Part shown: positions 57,501 to 64,000 of the stretch, in pieces
Numbering within the stretch: the stretch's first letter is position 1
Layout of the letters: each line of letters begins with the position of its first letter
NCBI GenBank assembly: GCA_947488605.1
Contig: CANKZJ010000003.1
Coordinates: 424,601 to 488,600, forward strand
Direction of reading: 5' to 3'
DNA: 64,000 bases
Source: an uncultured Paracoccaceae bacterium
GTDB lineage: Bacteria; Pseudomonadota; Alphaproteobacteria; Rhodobacterales; Rhodobacteraceae
The notes under the pieces: generated by a model
What the model was told of the DNA's origin: nothing
The model's input: only the letters and a program-made list of their open reading frames with translations
Database searches by the model: none
Made by a program: the position numbers and the translations under genes

Positions 57501-57526
57501 AAAAGGCCAGAAGGCTGACTTCGGCC
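57501..57526 (-). terminator. orphan terminator-like hairpin
   Basis: Minus strand GGCC-GAAG-tcagc-CTTC-t-GGCC followed by TTTTGG. No gene reads into it on this strand; it could terminate an antisense or small RNA started near the histidine phosphatase gene. Confidence 0.4.
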
Positions 57527-57601
57527 ACGGCGAATCTGTGATTTTGAGTCGTTGCCAACCCCCACGTCACCTCGTAACTCTGGTAATTCAGGAGGAAGTT
57601 G

Positions 57602-58246
57602 ATGGGCGAGATCATATTAATCAGGCACGGGCAGGCGAATTCAGGTGCGACTGACGAAGAAAGCTACGACCGCCTGTCGGATTTAGGCCATCAACAGGCA
57701 AAGTGGCTGGGTGATTACCTGCGATTGCGCGAGAAGCCGTTCGATAAAATCATCTCGGGCAGTTTGCGGCGTCATAAAGAGACGGCGGCGGGTCTTGGCT
57801 ATGGCGATCCCGACATTGATCCGCGCCTGAACGAAATGGATTACTTTAATTTGGGGCAGGCGCTGGAAGATGTGCATGGCGTGCCGTTCCCCGGACCCGA
57901 AGAATTTGCAGCACACGTCCCGCAAGTGATGGAAGCATGGCACAAAGCCGAGATTATGGGCGTTGAGACGTTCTCTTCTTTCGAGCAACGCGTCACATCA
58001 GTCCTGCAAGAAGCCGCTAAGCCGGGAAGCCGGGTGCTTTGCGTGACGTCTGGAGGTGTCATTGGCATGATAATCCGGCATCTTCTTAAACTTGACCCGA
58101 CACGGTTCGCGCATGTCTTGCTGCCCATCATGAACAGTTCATTGCACCGCGTGCATGTCATCCCGCAGGGACCTATCCTTGCCAGCTTTAATGCTGTGCC
58201 GCATTTGGACCGGGATGACAGGGCGCATGCGCTCACACATTATTAA
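57602..58246 (+). CDS. histidine phosphatase (phosphoglycerate-mutase family)
   Basis: 214 residues from ATG 57602 (GGAGGAAG upstream; TTG 57599 also in frame). Phosphohistidine loop IILIRHGQANSGA (His about residue 9), ISGSLRRHKETAAGLG and a second catalytic His in VTSGGVIGMIIRHLLK. A broad-specificity phosphatase or mutase; substrate not predictable. 11 bases before the GST gene. Confidence 0.9.
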   Translation: MGEIILIRHGQANSGATDEESYDRLSDLGHQQAKWLGDYLRLREKPFDKIISGSLRRHKETAAGLGYGDPDIDPRLNEMDYFNLGQALEDVHGVPFPGPEEFAAHVPQVMEAWHKAEIMGVETFSSFEQRVTSVLQEAAKPGSRVLCVTSGGVIGMIIRHLLKLDPTRFAHVLLPIMNSSLHRVHVIPQGPILASFNAVPHLDRDDRAHALTHY

Positions 58247-58257
58247 GGAATACACTG

Positions 58258-58860
58258 ATGCTGAAACTACACTATGCGCCGCGCACGATCTCTGTTGCAG
58301 TTGCGATCTGCCTTGAAGAGGCAGGTATCCCTTATGAGGCTATTCGGGTGGATTTCGCATCGGGCGAGCAAACCACAGCTGACTATCACAAGTTGAACCC
58401 CAAAGGGCGCGTCCCCACGCTGGAAACTCCAGATGGGATTTTGACGGAAACGGCAGCCATTCTTGAATATGCAGCGCCACAGCTTGTCCCCGAAAACCCC
58501 TTTGCTGCCGCCAAGATGCGCGAGTTGATGTCCTACCTCAACGGAACGGTGCATCCACATCATGCGCATGGATTGCGCGGCGAGCGTTGGGCGGATGAAG
58601 AAAGCTCTTTTGCGGATATGAAGCGCAAAGTGCCCCAGCGCGTCGCGGAATGCGCAGAGCACCTCGAAGACATGCTACCAGACCTGCCGTTCAACGCAGG
58701 TAAGCTTGAGGTACTTTCTGATGCCTACCTTTATGTTGTCCTGACGTGGTTGCCCGGCGATGGTGTCGATATTGCACGGTATCCGCGTTTGGTGACTTTC
58801 CAGCACGAGATGAACACCCGTGCGTCCGTGCAGGCGGTCTTTGAAAAGGGAATGCTCTGA
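58258..58860 (+). CDS. glutathione S-transferase family protein
   Basis: 200 residues. N-terminal thioredoxin-like domain MLKLHYAPRTISVAVAICLE with Ser in place of the usual catalytic Tyr, then KLNPKGRVPTLETPDGILTE (cis-Pro) and ETAAILEYAA (glutathione Glu/Ser region); C-terminal all-helical domain. Resembles beta/theta-like bacterial GSTs. The stop overlaps the next gene start by one base (TGATG). Confidence 0.92.
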   Translation: MLKLHYAPRTISVAVAICLEEAGIPYEAIRVDFASGEQTTADYHKLNPKGRVPTLETPDGILTETAAILEYAAPQLVPENPFAAAKMRELMSYLNGTVHPHHAHGLRGERWADEESSFADMKRKVPQRVAECAEHLEDMLPDLPFNAGKLEVLSDAYLYVVLTWLPGDGVDIARYPRLVTFQHEMNTRASVQAVFEKGML

Positions 58861-59909
58861 TGACGCATGTTTGGGTCCGTTCCGAAAGCCGCGCGCATGA
58901 AGAACGGGTTGGTGTGACGCCGCAAGGTGCAGCAAAGCTGATTACAGCCGGATACCGCGTCACGGTTGAGCAAAGCGCGCAGCGCATTTTGCCAATCGAA
59001 GACTATGCCGCCGCAGGATGCGAAATCGCCCCGGAGTTTTCGTGGGTCTCGGCACCTGAGGATGCGATCATCTTCGGCTTGAAGGAATTGCCTGAAGACG
59101 GAACGCCCTTGCGTCATCGCCACATCATGTTCGGCCACGCCTATAAGGGCCAGCCATCGGGCAAGGTTCTGTTGGATCGGTTTCAGGCAGGCGGCGGTGC
59201 GCTATGGGATCTTGAATACCTGACCGATGATGAAGGGCGGCGCGTAGCGGCTTTCGGGTATTGGGCCGGATATGCCGGGGCTGCGGTCGCGTTGATGTGT
59301 TGGCTTGCACAGAAAAACGGCGCAATCGCGGGTGCAGTGAAAGCGTACCCCAGTGCAAACCATATGCTGATCGAACTCCAGCAAAGCTTGGTGGCCTTGG
59401 GAACTGATCGGCCGACCGCGCTGATTATTGGTGCGCTGGGCCGTGTTGGAACCGGCGCTGCGGATCTGTGTCAGTCGATGGGCGTGGCAACAACAAAATG
59501 GGATATGGCCGAAACCGCATCTGGTGGGCCGTTTCCCGAAGTCCTGAACCACGACATCTTTCTAAACAGTATTCTGGCGCGTCCCGGCACACCTGTCTTT
59601 GTACCGGTGAGCGCGAAAACTGCGCCGCGCACGCTGTCGGTGATCGGCGATATCGCTTGTGATCCCGATAGCGATTTTTCACCCATCAAGGTTTATGACC
59701 GCACAACATCGTGGGATGAGCCCGCCCTAAGGGTGCATGACCGGCCTGTCTTGGATGTAACGGCGATCGACAACCTGCCTTCCATGCTGCCCGCTGAAAG
59801 CAGTGAGGATTTTGCCGAACAGCTTTTGCCGTATCTATTGACGCTTGATACACCCACAAAAGGTGTCTGGGGACGTGCGCTGGGCTGGTTCGAGCGGGCG
59901 ACCGATTAA
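58860..59909 (+). CDS. saccharopine dehydrogenase (LYS1-type)-like enzyme
   Basis: 349 residues. Resembles the NAD-dependent, lysine-forming saccharopine dehydrogenase of the alanine dehydrogenase/transhydrogenase fold: N-terminal VWVRSESRAHEERVGVTPQG, GLKELPEDGTPLRHRHIMFG, and a Rossmann motif ALIIGALGRVGTGAADLCQS (about 187-206). LYS1-type enzymes are best known from fungal lysine synthesis; bacterial homologues occur in some proteobacteria and may act in lysine breakdown. No partner (LYS9-type) gene is visible. Co-transcribed with GST and the histidine phosphatase. Confidence 0.87.
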   Translation: MTHVWVRSESRAHEERVGVTPQGAAKLITAGYRVTVEQSAQRILPIEDYAAAGCEIAPEFSWVSAPEDAIIFGLKELPEDGTPLRHRHIMFGHAYKGQPSGKVLLDRFQAGGGALWDLEYLTDDEGRRVAAFGYWAGYAGAAVALMCWLAQKNGAIAGAVKAYPSANHMLIELQQSLVALGTDRPTALIIGALGRVGTGAADLCQSMGVATTKWDMAETASGGPFPEVLNHDIFLNSILARPGTPVFVPVSAKTAPRTLSVIGDIACDPDSDFSPIKVYDRTTSWDEPALRVHDRPVLDVTAIDNLPSMLPAESSEDFAEQLLPYLLTLDTPTKGVWGRALGWFERATD

Positions 59910-59920
59910 AGGTACCTAAC

Positions 59921-60247
59921 TTAAGCAGGCCGGTAGAGATCGTCTTCGGCATCAGTCGCATGACCACCAAGCGCTTCGAGCCCAGCTTCGAGGTGATCCG
60001 ACAAATGAGGTGAACCTTTGAGATACTCCGCTGTCGGAGTGGTCGCCTCGCGCATTGCGGTCTGTATCGCTTCGGCAAGGTCATCTGCTTCGAAACTCCC
60101 GCGTCCAACCCAGAACACAGCGACAAGCCCCGCCTTTTCATCGTCGTTCAACTGGTCAACAAAGCCATCAAACTCATTCTCGGCCCGATCGAGTTCGCGG
60201 GCAAGAATGATCACCTCTGCAATTTTGTCGGCGGAAATTGGTAGCAT
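59921..60247 (-). CDS. DUF3775 domain protein
   Basis: 108 residues from ATG 60247 (the frame extends upstream without need). Acidic, helical; MLPISADKIAEVIILARELD and LVAVFWVGRGSFEADDLAEA are the DUF3775 core, an alphaproteobacterial family of unknown function. Convergent with the saccharopine dehydrogenase-like gene. Confidence 0.85.
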   Translation of the reverse strand: MLPISADKIAEVIILARELDRAENEFDGFVDQLNDDEKAGLVAVFWVGRGSFEADDLAEAIQTAMREATTPTAEYLKGSPHLSDHLEAGLEALGGHATDAEDDLYRPA

Positions 60248-60331
60248 AGCGCGCTCTCCTTTTACCTGAACATGGCGTAGGATAGCACAAACAACCTTGA
60301 TCTGGCGCAAGGCGTTCACCTGTAGGGGCGA

Positions 60332-60508
60332 TCACTTCTTGTCGCGCGCGGCTTTCTCTTCTTTGGTCAGCTTGTTGCCCCACTGATTATTGCTAAGCCC
60401 GAGCTCTGCATTCGGGGGTTTGGTTTTACCAACGCTGACTTTGCCACCTTTGTTCAGGAATTCCTGAATAAGCGCGTCATCGGTTTTTTCTTTGGGAACA
60501 TGTTTCAT
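60332..60508 (-). CDS. small basic conserved-type protein, 58 aa
   Basis: ATG 60508 to TGA 60332. 58 residues, rich in Lys and Glu (MKHVPKEKTDDALIQEFLNK at the start, KKEEKAARDKK-like end), soluble, with GGKVSVGKTKPP and NNQWGNKLTKEE in the middle. Codon use matches its neighbours, and it fills the gap between DUF3775 and DUF2461 genes. Too short for common gene callers. Function unknown; nucleic-acid binding is possible but only inferred from charge. The ribosome site is weak. Confidence 0.65.
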   Translation of the reverse strand: MKHVPKEKTDDALIQEFLNKGGKVSVGKTKPPNAELGLSNNQWGNKLTKEEKAARDKK

Positions 60509-60655
60509 GTGGGGAAGTTAACCCAGCTGCCTTTGTGGAGCAATGACGGGTTTGCGGACATTGGCTATTGCCGTACAAACGGCCGCTTACGAGCAGCTCC
60601 AAGGTTGCGGAGTCGCAATGCGCAGCAAATTGTCTTTGAAGCATCCATGCAGTCT

Positions 60656-61330
60656 TTAGGCAGGTTTAGCCAATGCCGCTTTACCAAACCGGATCAATGG
60701 CGCCGCGTTCCGCGCAAGGTCCGCGACAATGCCTGTCACATCCCCGTTAAGCCATGCGTCCTTCGTAATGTCGGCCCGAATGATGAAGCTCTTGAGTTTT
60801 ATCTCTTCGGCATTGGGGTGACCTTCGTATTCGCTGAATCCCTTGGGCATCCGCGTCAGCCGATCCATGTCGGCAAGATCTGTTCCAGAGTCTGCCAGCC
60901 GATCTAGGATCGCTTGGAACGCTGACGTTTCATCGACAATACGCTGTCTGATCAGGCCAAGCTGGGCCGTTGGCAATCGGTAAAACCCGCCCGCGACCCA
61001 GCCGCCCGTCGCATTCAATTCGGCGTAGACCATCCCGGCCATTTCGGCCTTGGTTCCGCTTGGCGTCAAAAGCCCGGAAACGGATGTCTTGTAGGGGTTC
61101 TTATCTTTGGAAAAACGCACATCGCGGTTCATGCGAAACATTGTTTTGGCGCTTCCCTCTAGCGGTAGTGCGCTGTCAATCAAACGGTTTGAGACATGCT
61201 CAAGCATCTCGCCAAAAGGTATCAAACAGTGGTTCTTAATGTCTGCTTTATGGGCATCATACCACCCTTTGTTGTTGTTCTGCGTAAGCTGGGCGAGCAG
61301 GTCAAATGATGTGTTAGAGATTAAAGGCAT
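60656..61330 (-). CDS. DUF2461 (TIGR02453) family protein
   Basis: 224 residues from ATG 61330 (the frame runs to 61459 but through the TetR gene's end). DUF2461 hallmarks: LAQLTQNNNKGWYDAHKADI, FRMNRDVRFSKDKNPYKTSV and GFYRLPTAQLGLIRQRIVDE. Function unknown, widespread. Downstream of and same strand as the TetR gene. Confidence 0.92.
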   Translation of the reverse strand: MPLISNTSFDLLAQLTQNNNKGWYDAHKADIKNHCLIPFGEMLEHVSNRLIDSALPLEGSAKTMFRMNRDVRFSKDKNPYKTSVSGLLTPSGTKAEMAGMVYAELNATGGWVAGGFYRLPTAQLGLIRQRIVDETSAFQAILDRLADSGTDLADMDRLTRMPKGFSEYEGHPNAEEIKLKSFIIRADITKDAWLNGDVTGIVADLARNAAPLIRFGKAALAKPA

Positions 61331-61358
61331 AGGATGCGGTCCTTCGTTGTGTGCAGGC

Positions 61359-61961
61359 TTAAGGTGCCAGTTCATGCATGCGTAAAATCGTGTCCACTGC
61401 GCGCGTCGTGCGCTTTTCGATGTCGACATACGGCACCTTGATAACGCCGAGTTGGACACGCACCATGCCCAGACCTTCGAGCAGACCCATCAGGTCTTCG
61501 GCAATATCCATCGGATCTGTTGCGTCTGACAAAACGCCCTTGCTTTGGGCTGCTTTGAACATCATGGCAAAGTCCCTTTGCGTCTGACCGTATGCTGCGT
61601 CAAAGAATGTTTGCCCGATATGAGGATTGCCGCGTGCTTCTTCATGCATCAGACGCGCGAATTCCATCGTGTCGTTGGCGTTCAAAAACGTCAAAAGCTT
61701 GATGCCGTACCGGATGAGAGCCTCGCGAAGTTCCGGGATCGTTTCGGTTTTGGGCGGGGTCAGCTCACGGAATTTCACCGCCTCGGCTTCGGTCACACAG
61801 CGCAGGATATCGGCCATGTTTTCAAAATGCCGGTAGATGGAAGCTTTCGACACCGCAGCCTCGCGCGCGAGCAAATCAGTCGACACTTTTTCAAAGCCGT
61901 GTTCGAAGAACAGCCGTCGTGCGGTGTGCAGAATACGGTCATGTGATGGTTGCTTGCTCAT
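61359..61961 (-). CDS. TetR-family repressor of the adjacent RND efflux genes
   Basis: 200 residues. N-terminal TetR helix-turn-helix: RILHTARRLFFEHGFEKVST and LLAREAAVSKASIYRHFENM (residues 9-48). The C-terminal helical ligand domain (TIPELREALIRYGIKLLTFL) is of the AcrR-like type. Divergent from the efflux genes across 116 bases containing two dyads of the same pattern, so it almost certainly represses the pump and its own gene until a drug-like ligand binds (inference from layout). Confidence 0.93.
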   Translation of the reverse strand: MSKQPSHDRILHTARRLFFEHGFEKVSTDLLAREAAVSKASIYRHFENMADILRCVTEAEAVKFRELTPPKTETIPELREALIRYGIKLLTFLNANDTMEFARLMHEEARGNPHIGQTFFDAAYGQTQRDFAMMFKAAQSKGVLSDATDPMDIAEDLMGLLEGLGMVRVQLGVIKVPYVDIEKRTTRAVDTILRMHELAP

Positions 61962-61995
61962 GAGACATACCTAGGCCGCAAGATGCGAAAAGAAA

Positions 61996-62011
61996 AGTAC
62001 TGCGCCGTACT
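61996..62011. promoter_or_regulatory. candidate TetR operator 1
   Basis: AGTAC-TGCGCC-GTACT: perfect 5-bp arms around a 6-bp centre that itself contains GCGC, 35 bases upstream of the TetR start. Confidence 0.6.
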
Positions 62012-62043
62012 CTTTTGCCTTGCCGTCCTGCCAGCATGCTCTA

Positions 62044-62059
62044 GGTACGCCTCAGTACT
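62044..62059. promoter_or_regulatory. candidate TetR operator 2
   Basis: GGTAC-GCCTCA-GTACT shares the GTAC-N6-GTAC pattern with operator 1, centred 48 bases from it and 19 bases upstream of the efflux ATG. Confidence 0.5.
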
Positions 62060-62077
62060 CATAGCGAAAGTCGACAG

Positions 62078-63154
62078 ATGAAACCGACCATCTTAATGGC
62101 AGCCATCCTTTTTTTGGCCGTTCCTCTACACGCCCAAGACACCGAGGTTTTGACGCCCTCGGGTGATGTAGCACCGATACGGGCGGTCAAGCTGATCCAA
62201 GCAGGGGGCGAGGCCACGCAATTAGAGCGTGTCTTTTTCGGTCAGGTAGCGGCGCGCGAAACTGTTGATCTTTCGTTCGAGGTCGGTGGGCGGCTGATCA
62301 TGTTTGATGCCCAAGAAGGGCAATTTCTTGATGAAGGCACTCAAATTGCGGCGATGGATTTGGCACCGTTCGAGCGTGCTGTGGAGCGTGCGACGCTTCA
62401 ACTGGCGCAGGCCAACCGTGATCTGACGCGTGCGCAAACGCTTGTGCAGTCGAACGCGGCCTCTGCAACCCAGGCTGAAAACGCTGAAACGGCGCGTGAT
62501 CTTGCTGCTGTGTCCTTGCGCGAAGCGACAGATGCCCTGGACGACGCGGCGCTTCATGCGCCGTTCCGCGCGCTTGTCGCATCCCGTCTGACACCAAACT
62601 TCGCCAATGTATTGCCCGGACAGCCCATCGTGCGTCTGCATGACATGTCCGAGGTTCGCGTTGAAATCGATGTGCCAGAGCGTTTGTTCCAAAGCCTGTC
62701 TGATGTCGCAGGCCTCAGCTTTGTTGGCACATCCCCGTTGTTTGATGGCGAAGTGCCGTTGATCTTGCGCGAATTCAACGCCGAGACACAAAGCATCGGC
62801 CAAAGCTACCGCGTCACGTTTGCATTGCCGTCCACGCAAGTGCCGACGGCCATTATTCCCGGCGCGTCAATGACGGTGACCGCGCGCCTGCGCAGCACCG
62901 ACACGACAGCGATTGCGCTACCCCCTTCAGCGGTTTCGATCACAAATGATGGCGCGCAGGTTATGGTTTATACCCCCAATGCCGAAGACGAAAATGGAAC
63001 GGTCGGTCTGGTTCCGGTGAACGTGGCGTCGACCAATGGTACGCAGATCATTGTCACTGGCCTTGGTCCGGACCTTTTGATCGTTGGTGCCGGCATGCAG
63101 ATGTTGCGCGCTGGTGAGACCGTGCGCCCATTCACCGGCATGAGCGTGGAGTAA
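62078..63154 (+). CDS. RND efflux periplasmic adaptor (membrane fusion protein)
   Basis: 358 residues with signal peptide MKPTILMAAILFLAVPLHAQ. HlyD/AcrA-type architecture: barrel-sandwich lipoyl segment VDLSFEVGGRLIMFDAQEGQ, coiled-coil hairpin with LQLAQANRDLTRAQTLVQSN and SATQAENAETARDLAAVSLR, second lipoyl half AALHAPFRALVASRLTPNFA-like, then a membrane-proximal domain. Bridges the inner-membrane pump and an outer-membrane channel. Followed 4 bases on by the pump gene. Confidence 0.94.
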   Translation: MKPTILMAAILFLAVPLHAQDTEVLTPSGDVAPIRAVKLIQAGGEATQLERVFFGQVAARETVDLSFEVGGRLIMFDAQEGQFLDEGTQIAAMDLAPFERAVERATLQLAQANRDLTRAQTLVQSNAASATQAENAETARDLAAVSLREATDALDDAALHAPFRALVASRLTPNFANVLPGQPIVRLHDMSEVRVEIDVPERLFQSLSDVAGLSFVGTSPLFDGEVPLILREFNAETQSIGQSYRVTFALPSTQVPTAIIPGASMTVTARLRSTDTTAIALPPSAVSITNDGAQVMVYTPNAEDENGTVGLVPVNVASTNGTQIIVTGLGPDLLIVGAGMQMLRAGETVRPFTGMSVE

Positions 63155-63158
63155 CCCC

Positions 63159-64000
63159 ATGAAAATCGCACGCTTTTCAATCGAATATCCAATCTACACG
63201 TGGCTTTTCATGCTGTTTGCTCTCATCGGTGGCGCGGTTGGGTACCTCTCAGTCGGTAAGTTGGAAGATCCTACATTCACCCTCAAATCTGCACTGGTCA
63301 TTACGCCATATCCGGGGGCGACGGCGGCAGAGGTGGCAACGGAAGTCTCAGAGGTACTGGAAGCCGAGATCCAGCAGATGGACGAAGTCAGGACAGTCAC
63401 ATCGCGCAACACCCAAGGCAGTTCCGTGATCGAGGTTGAGGTCAAAGACCGTTTTGGTGGGGATGAGCTGCCACAAATCTGGGATGACTTGCGCGACCGG
63501 GTTGCGGACGCACGTGCGGCGCTGCCAGCGGGCGCACTGCCCTCCATTGTGAACGACGACTTTGGCGATGTATTCGGTATTCTTTACGCGGTTTCTGCGC
63601 CGGGGTTTTCTGATGCGGAAATCTGGGACATTGCAACTTTCATGCGCCGCGACTTACTGACCGTCGAAGGTGTTGCAAACGTCGAAATTCAAGGCTTGCC
63701 CGAAGAGGCTATCTTTGTCGAACCATCGTCGCAGATCGTGTCCTCCCTTGGCATTGATCCCGGCCTGATTATCGGGGCGATCAACGCGTCAACGGCGATT
63801 AACCCGACGGGTTTTGTCAGCAACGGTAGCGCGAACCTGCGCATCCAAGGCCCCTCTGCCGAGGATAGCGTAAGTGAGATCAGTGGCCTGACATTTGGGT
63901 TTCAGGGTGAGGTTCTGAACCTACTTGATATCGCCGAAGTCAGCCGCGGTCGTGTCGATGATCCCGAACATATTCTGCGCCACAACGGTCAGGAGGTGTT
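63159..64000 (+). CDS. RND efflux transporter permease (partial)
   Basis: At least 281 codons before the right edge. N-terminus MKIARFSIEYPIYTWLFMLF is the usual RND membrane start (TM1), followed by ALVITPYPGATAAEVATEVS, RTVTSRNTQGSSVIEVEVKD and the porter-domain sequence LPAGALPSIVNDDFGDVFGI, matching the AcrB/HAE family. Uses proton flux to export amphiphilic compounds. Partial only because of the window edge. Confidence 0.95.
   Translation, partial: MKIARFSIEYPIYTWLFMLFALIGGAVGYLSVGKLEDPTFTLKSALVITPYPGATAAEVATEVSEVLEAEIQQMDEVRTVTSRNTQGSSVIEVEVKDRFGGDELPQIWDDLRDRVADARAALPAGALPSIVNDDFGDVFGILYAVSAPGFSDAEIWDIATFMRRDLLTVEGVANVEIQGLPEEAIFVEPSSQIVSSLGIDPGLIIGAINASTAINPTGFVSNGSANLRIQGPSAEDSVSEISGLTFGFQGEVLNLLDIAEVSRGRVDDPEHILRHNGQEV

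Larger units (their letters stand above)
57118..57601. other. intergenic region upstream of the tandem genes and the histidine phosphatase
   Basis: About 480 bases without a convincing gene. It contains the copy-1 leader hairpin (57147-57162), a second hairpin GCAGC-gatgtgt-GCTGC (57178-57194), a hairpin at 57505-57526 that on the minus strand is followed by TTTT, and the divergent promoters. The start of the histidine phosphatase has GGAGGAAG just before 57602. Confidence 0.5.

Noticed and set aside
57418..57615. 65-residue minus-strand frame over the start of the histidine phosphatase gene
   Set aside because: It lies antisense to the phosphatase ribosome site, has no family match, and contains the orphan terminator-like hairpin.

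Overview
The window looks like chromosomal DNA of a marine alphaproteobacterium of the Rhodobacteraceae (Roseobacter group). The evidence is a CcrM-type GANTC methyltransferase with GANTC sites in its own promoter region, an Mrp Na+/H+ antiporter locus with fused MrpA/B, a roseobacter-type acidic porin, many alphaproteobacterial DUF families (DUF2125, DUF4170, DUF3775, DUF721), a moderately high GC content and dense coding. There is no phage, integrase, transposase, CRISPR array or rRNA operon. The only tRNA found is tRNA-Arg(CCU). This is core chromosome with small accessory pockets.

Layout. 1-5.7 kb: mrpA(B)-C-D-E-F-G antiporter operon (minus; mrpG runs off the left edge). 5.9-8.6 kb: a secreted DUF3179 protein, tRNA-Arg and a LacI-type regulator. 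8.5-10.2 kb: an unusual locus with a two-span membrane protein carrying a C-terminal winged-helix domain, an overlapping small secreted protein, and a divergent secreted protein; the intergenic DNA carries two inverted repeats. 10.3-12.2 kb: rnhB and ccrM. 12.3-17.6 kb: LysR regulator divergent from ugpBAEC (ABC importer of the glycerol-3-phosphate type). 17.7-22.3 kb: AlkB-type monooxygenase, mutY, a DciA-like protein, a DsbA-like protein and a CaiB CoA-transferase. 22.3-28.6 kb: lpxK, waaA, DUF4170, cysQ, pmbA and DUF2125 (envelope and housekeeping). 28.7-32.6 kb: SDR, enoyl-CoA hydratase, MscS and a flavoprotein. 33.2-37.2 kb: leuS-lptE-holA operon. 37.4-44 kb: porin, YggS, RluA, an mhqO/mhqD-like pair, aldehyde dehydrogenase and 1-Cys peroxiredoxin. 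44-51.8 kb: LicD-type protein, outer-membrane barrel, pnp, SH3 lipoprotein, rpsO, RTX protein, DUF1643 and truB. 51.9-57.1 kb: a TadG-like von Willebrand protein, recQ and two near-identical tandem secreted proteins. 57.6-64 kb: histidine phosphatase, GST and a saccharopine dehydrogenase-like enzyme in one run, small conserved proteins, then TetR divergent from an RND efflux pair whose pump runs off the right edge.

The most interesting material: (i) the 8.5-9.7 kb locus, which looks like an inverted ToxR-type one-component sensor with a co-encoded periplasmic protein; (ii) the tandem duplicated secreted genes at 56.3-57.1 kb, whose 5' leaders share a hairpin with an invariant UCUCCC loop and a compensatory base-pair change; (iii) paired dyads in front of the RND pump; (iv) two GANTC sites in front of ccrM; (v) two small proteins of 58 and 27 codons. 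All were read by eye; no homology search was possible, so family names rest on recognisable motifs and gene context.
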